This document shows positions 7,041 to 8,930 of a DNA stretch of 8,930 nucleotides, piece by piece; within the stretch, counting starts at the first letter, position 1, and every line of letters starts with the position of its first letter. This DNA comes from Porticoccaceae bacterium (lineage in GTDB: Bacteria > Pseudomonadota > Gammaproteobacteria > Pseudomonadales > Porticoccaceae): positions 1-8,930 of the forward strand of contig JALRJD010000358.1 in the NCBI GenBank assembly GCA_023255165.1. Reading direction: 5' to 3'. The translations under genes and the position numbers were made by a program. The notes beneath the pieces are model-generated. The model was not told where the DNA came from, searched no databases, and saw only the letters and a program-made list of their open reading frames with translations.

Positions 7041-8906
7041 TTGCGTGCTTTAAAAACCGGATTTTCCTCGTCGTTAACGTCGACCATCAGCATCGCGCTG
7101 GTCTCTATTATCGCGCTGGGTCTGCTCACCATCTTCAGTCTGATGTGGGCAACCGATCAGACCGACAAAGACGCCCAGGCGATCAATCTCTCTGGGTCGA
7201 TTCGCATGCAAACCTATCGCACTGCGTTGGCAGTGGCGCAGCGGGAACCGGTGGAGGCAAGACAATATATGCAGCAGCTGGATGCCACCTGGCAGCATCC
7301 ACTGTTTGGTCCGCAGCGCCAGCCATCCACTCAGGACCCATTGAGCCAGAACTTTTCCGCAGCTGAACGCCATTGGCGAGAGATCTTGCGTCCGCTCTTC
7401 GAGGCAGCCCTTGTATCGCCCGATAGTCGCGGTTTTCCGGTGACGCAAATAAAAAACCAGCTGGCACTCACTGAAGAGCTGGTCAGCGCCTTTCAAACCG
7501 CCGCTGAATCAAAAATACGCCTGCTTAGAATCATTCAGTTGATCGCTCTGTTTCTGACCGTTTTGCTGGGCAGCGTTATTTTTAATCTGACCAGAGCGCG
7601 ACTGACAAAGCCGCTGGCGCAGCTCACTGAAGCCGCCGAGCGAATTGGCAAAGGTGAATATGGTTATCAAACAGCGGTTGAAGGCAGTGATGAACTCGCC
7701 CTGCTCGGCTCAGTGGTCAATCAGATGAGCAGCTCGGTGGATCAGATCTACCGTGACATGGACAACCAGGTCAAACAGCGCACAGCGGAACTGCACAACA
7801 ACAATATCGCCCTGAAATTTTTGTTTGAGACCGCGCGCAAGATTCTTCTGAGTTACCAGCAGGAAATTGATTTTCAGCCGCTGCTCGACCAGTTGGCTGA
7901 GATCCTTGGCGCATCGGTCAATCTTGAGATCTGCCTGTTTACCGAACAGGGCGACCAACCCTATTTGCACATTGCACCGCATAATTGCTCTATCAGCGAC
8001 TGTTCCCAGCGCAGCTGTGGCAATTGCATTGCCCAAAGTTCCATGGCGATTGATACTGAAACGTTAATTGAAAACCCAATTGCAAAGGCCAGTCTGGAAA
8101 AGAATCCTCTCGACTACAGCTTCGCCATCAGCAACGAGCAGACCGACTATGGGGTTCTCAACTGTCACTGCCCACGCACTGTGCAACTGCAACCCTGGCA
8201 ACAGCAATTACTGCGCTCAGCGGCGGACCAATTTGCTCTGGCGCTATCTCTGTCTGCACACAGAAATCAGCAGCGGCGTCTGGCAATGCTCAACGAGCGC
8301 ACGGTGATCGCTCGAGAGCTGCACGACTCACTGGCGCAGGCACTCTCCTATTTAAAAATTCAGGTGACCCGACTGCAGAAATCCATTGATAACCAGAACT
8401 TTGTGCAACAACAGCCAATCGTTGATGAGCTGCGTGAGGGCATCACCACAGCCTACCGGCAGCTGCGTGAGTTGCTCACTACCTTCAGGCTGAAGATCGA
8501 CACCGGAGGTTTGCAGAGTGCTCTAGAGTTGGTGGTAACCCAGCTCAATGAACGCTCTGATATGCAGGTAACCCTGCACTATCAATTGGCCAACCTTCCG
8601 CTGAGCCCCACCGAGGAGATCCACCTGTTGCAGATCATTCGCGAGGCTTGCCAAAACGCCATCAACCATTCTCTGGGAACCAGATTGGACATTCAGCTGT
8701 TCCAAAATCAGGACCAATCGATTCAGCTGCTAATTGACGACGATGGCGTCGGCCTTGCCGACAACGCCGAGAAAAACAATCATTATGGGCTAGCCATCAT
8801 TCAGGAACGCAGTCGCCACCTGCATGGCTCCATTGAAATTGCGCGGCGCGACGAAGGCGGGACCCGTGTGGCTTTCGCGTTTCGACCCAGTTTTCTAGGC
8901 GCCTGA
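7041..8906 (+). CDS. narX: Nitrate/nitrite sensor histidine kinase NarX
   Basis: Membrane sensor kinase that detects periplasmic nitrate/nitrite and phosphorylates NarL. The 621 aa compare with about 598 in E. coli. Domains in order: transmembrane helix 1 at about 13-36; nitrate-binding P-box at about 44-60 (DAQAINLSGSIRMQTYR, with the conserved Arg of RMQ); periplasmic helical domain to about 158; helix 2 at about 160-182; HAMP at about 183-235; coiled signalling helix at about 236-262; GAF-like central module with a cysteine cluster C316, C321, C326, C329 plus a C375-H-C377 pair; HisKA_3 with phospho-acceptor H428 (IARELHDSLAQ) and LRELLTTFRL at about 475-484; ATPase with N-box N539 (REACQNAINHS), DDDGVGL at about 566-572, HYGL at about 581-584 and GGTRV. 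TTG start. NarX is favoured over NarQ by the Cys cluster and P-box wording. NarL, its partner, would lie beyond the window edge. The gene is divergent from narG with shared control DNA. Confidence 0.96.
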   Translation: MRALKTGFSSSLTSTISIALVSIIALGLLTIFSLMWATDQTDKDAQAINLSGSIRMQTYRTALAVAQREPVEARQYMQQLDATWQHPLFGPQRQPSTQDPLSQNFSAAERHWREILRPLFEAALVSPDSRGFPVTQIKNQLALTEELVSAFQTAAESKIRLLRIIQLIALFLTVLLGSVIFNLTRARLTKPLAQLTEAAERIGKGEYGYQTAVEGSDELALLGSVVNQMSSSVDQIYRDMDNQVKQRTAELHNNNIALKFLFETARKILLSYQQEIDFQPLLDQLAEILGASVNLEICLFTEQGDQPYLHIAPHNCSISDCSQRSCGNCIAQSSMAIDTETLIENPIAKASLEKNPLDYSFAISNEQTDYGVLNCHCPRTVQLQPWQQQLLRSAADQFALALSLSAHRNQQRRLAMLNERTVIARELHDSLAQALSYLKIQVTRLQKSIDNQNFVQQQPIVDELREGITTAYRQLRELLTTFRLKIDTGGLQSALELVVTQLNERSDMQVTLHYQLANLPLSPTEEIHLLQIIREACQNAINHSLGTRLDIQLFQNQDQSIQLLIDDDGVGLADNAEKNNHYGLAIIQERSRHLHGSIEIARRDEGGTRVAFAFRPSFLGA

Positions 8907-8930
8907 AAATAGAGCCCGGTTCGCACTGAT

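Noticed and set aside
1..8930. Search for a novel defence, mobile or CRISPR system.
   Set aside because: All coding space is accounted for by narGHJI and narX; no tandem repeats, transposase, integrase, toxin-antitoxin pair, tRNA or attachment-like repeats were seen.

Overview
The window carries a complete membrane-bound respiratory nitrate reductase operon, narGHJI, on the minus strand. It is read divergently from a nearly self-contained narX nitrate/nitrite sensor kinase gene on the plus strand. All four enzyme-operon proteins closely match the enterobacterial NarG, NarH, NarJ and NarI in length and cofactor ligands, and NarX has the gammaproteobacterial P-box/HAMP/Cys-cluster/HisKA_3 layout. 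With moderate GC content and dense gene packing, this points to a facultatively denitrifying or nitrate-respiring gammaproteobacterium. I cannot name the genus.

Layout from left to right: narI (minus, ends 3 bases from the window edge), narJ, narH and narG (minus). They overlap by a few bases (narG/narH ATGA, narH/narJ TAATG), which indicates one transcript and translational coupling. A 288-base divergent control region (6753-7040) follows, then narX (plus, TTG start). Only 24 bases remain after narX. The response-regulator gene narL would be expected next but lies outside the window.

How the parts work together: NarX is predicted to sense periplasmic nitrate/nitrite and phosphorylate NarL. 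NarL-P and the oxygen sensor FNR/Anr would then activate narG. NarJ inserts and matures the Mo-cofactor in NarG. NarGH is anchored to the cytoplasmic face of the membrane by the diheme quinol dehydrogenase NarI. Quinol oxidation passes electrons through the hemes and NarH Fe-S clusters to the Mo site, reducing nitrate to nitrite.

The control region has a perfect FNR palindrome (6872-6885) centred exactly 41.5 bases before a start point placed by a TATATT -10 element for narG. It also has a near-consensus 7-2-7 NarL/NarP-type palindrome (6923-6938) and an unexplained 9-bp perfect inverted repeat bracketing the narG -10 element. No mobile elements, CRISPR arrays, tRNAs or rRNAs are seen. The genes belong to a well-known system; the less ordinary points are the shared regulatory region, the extra CxC motif in NarX and the absence of narK between narX and narG.
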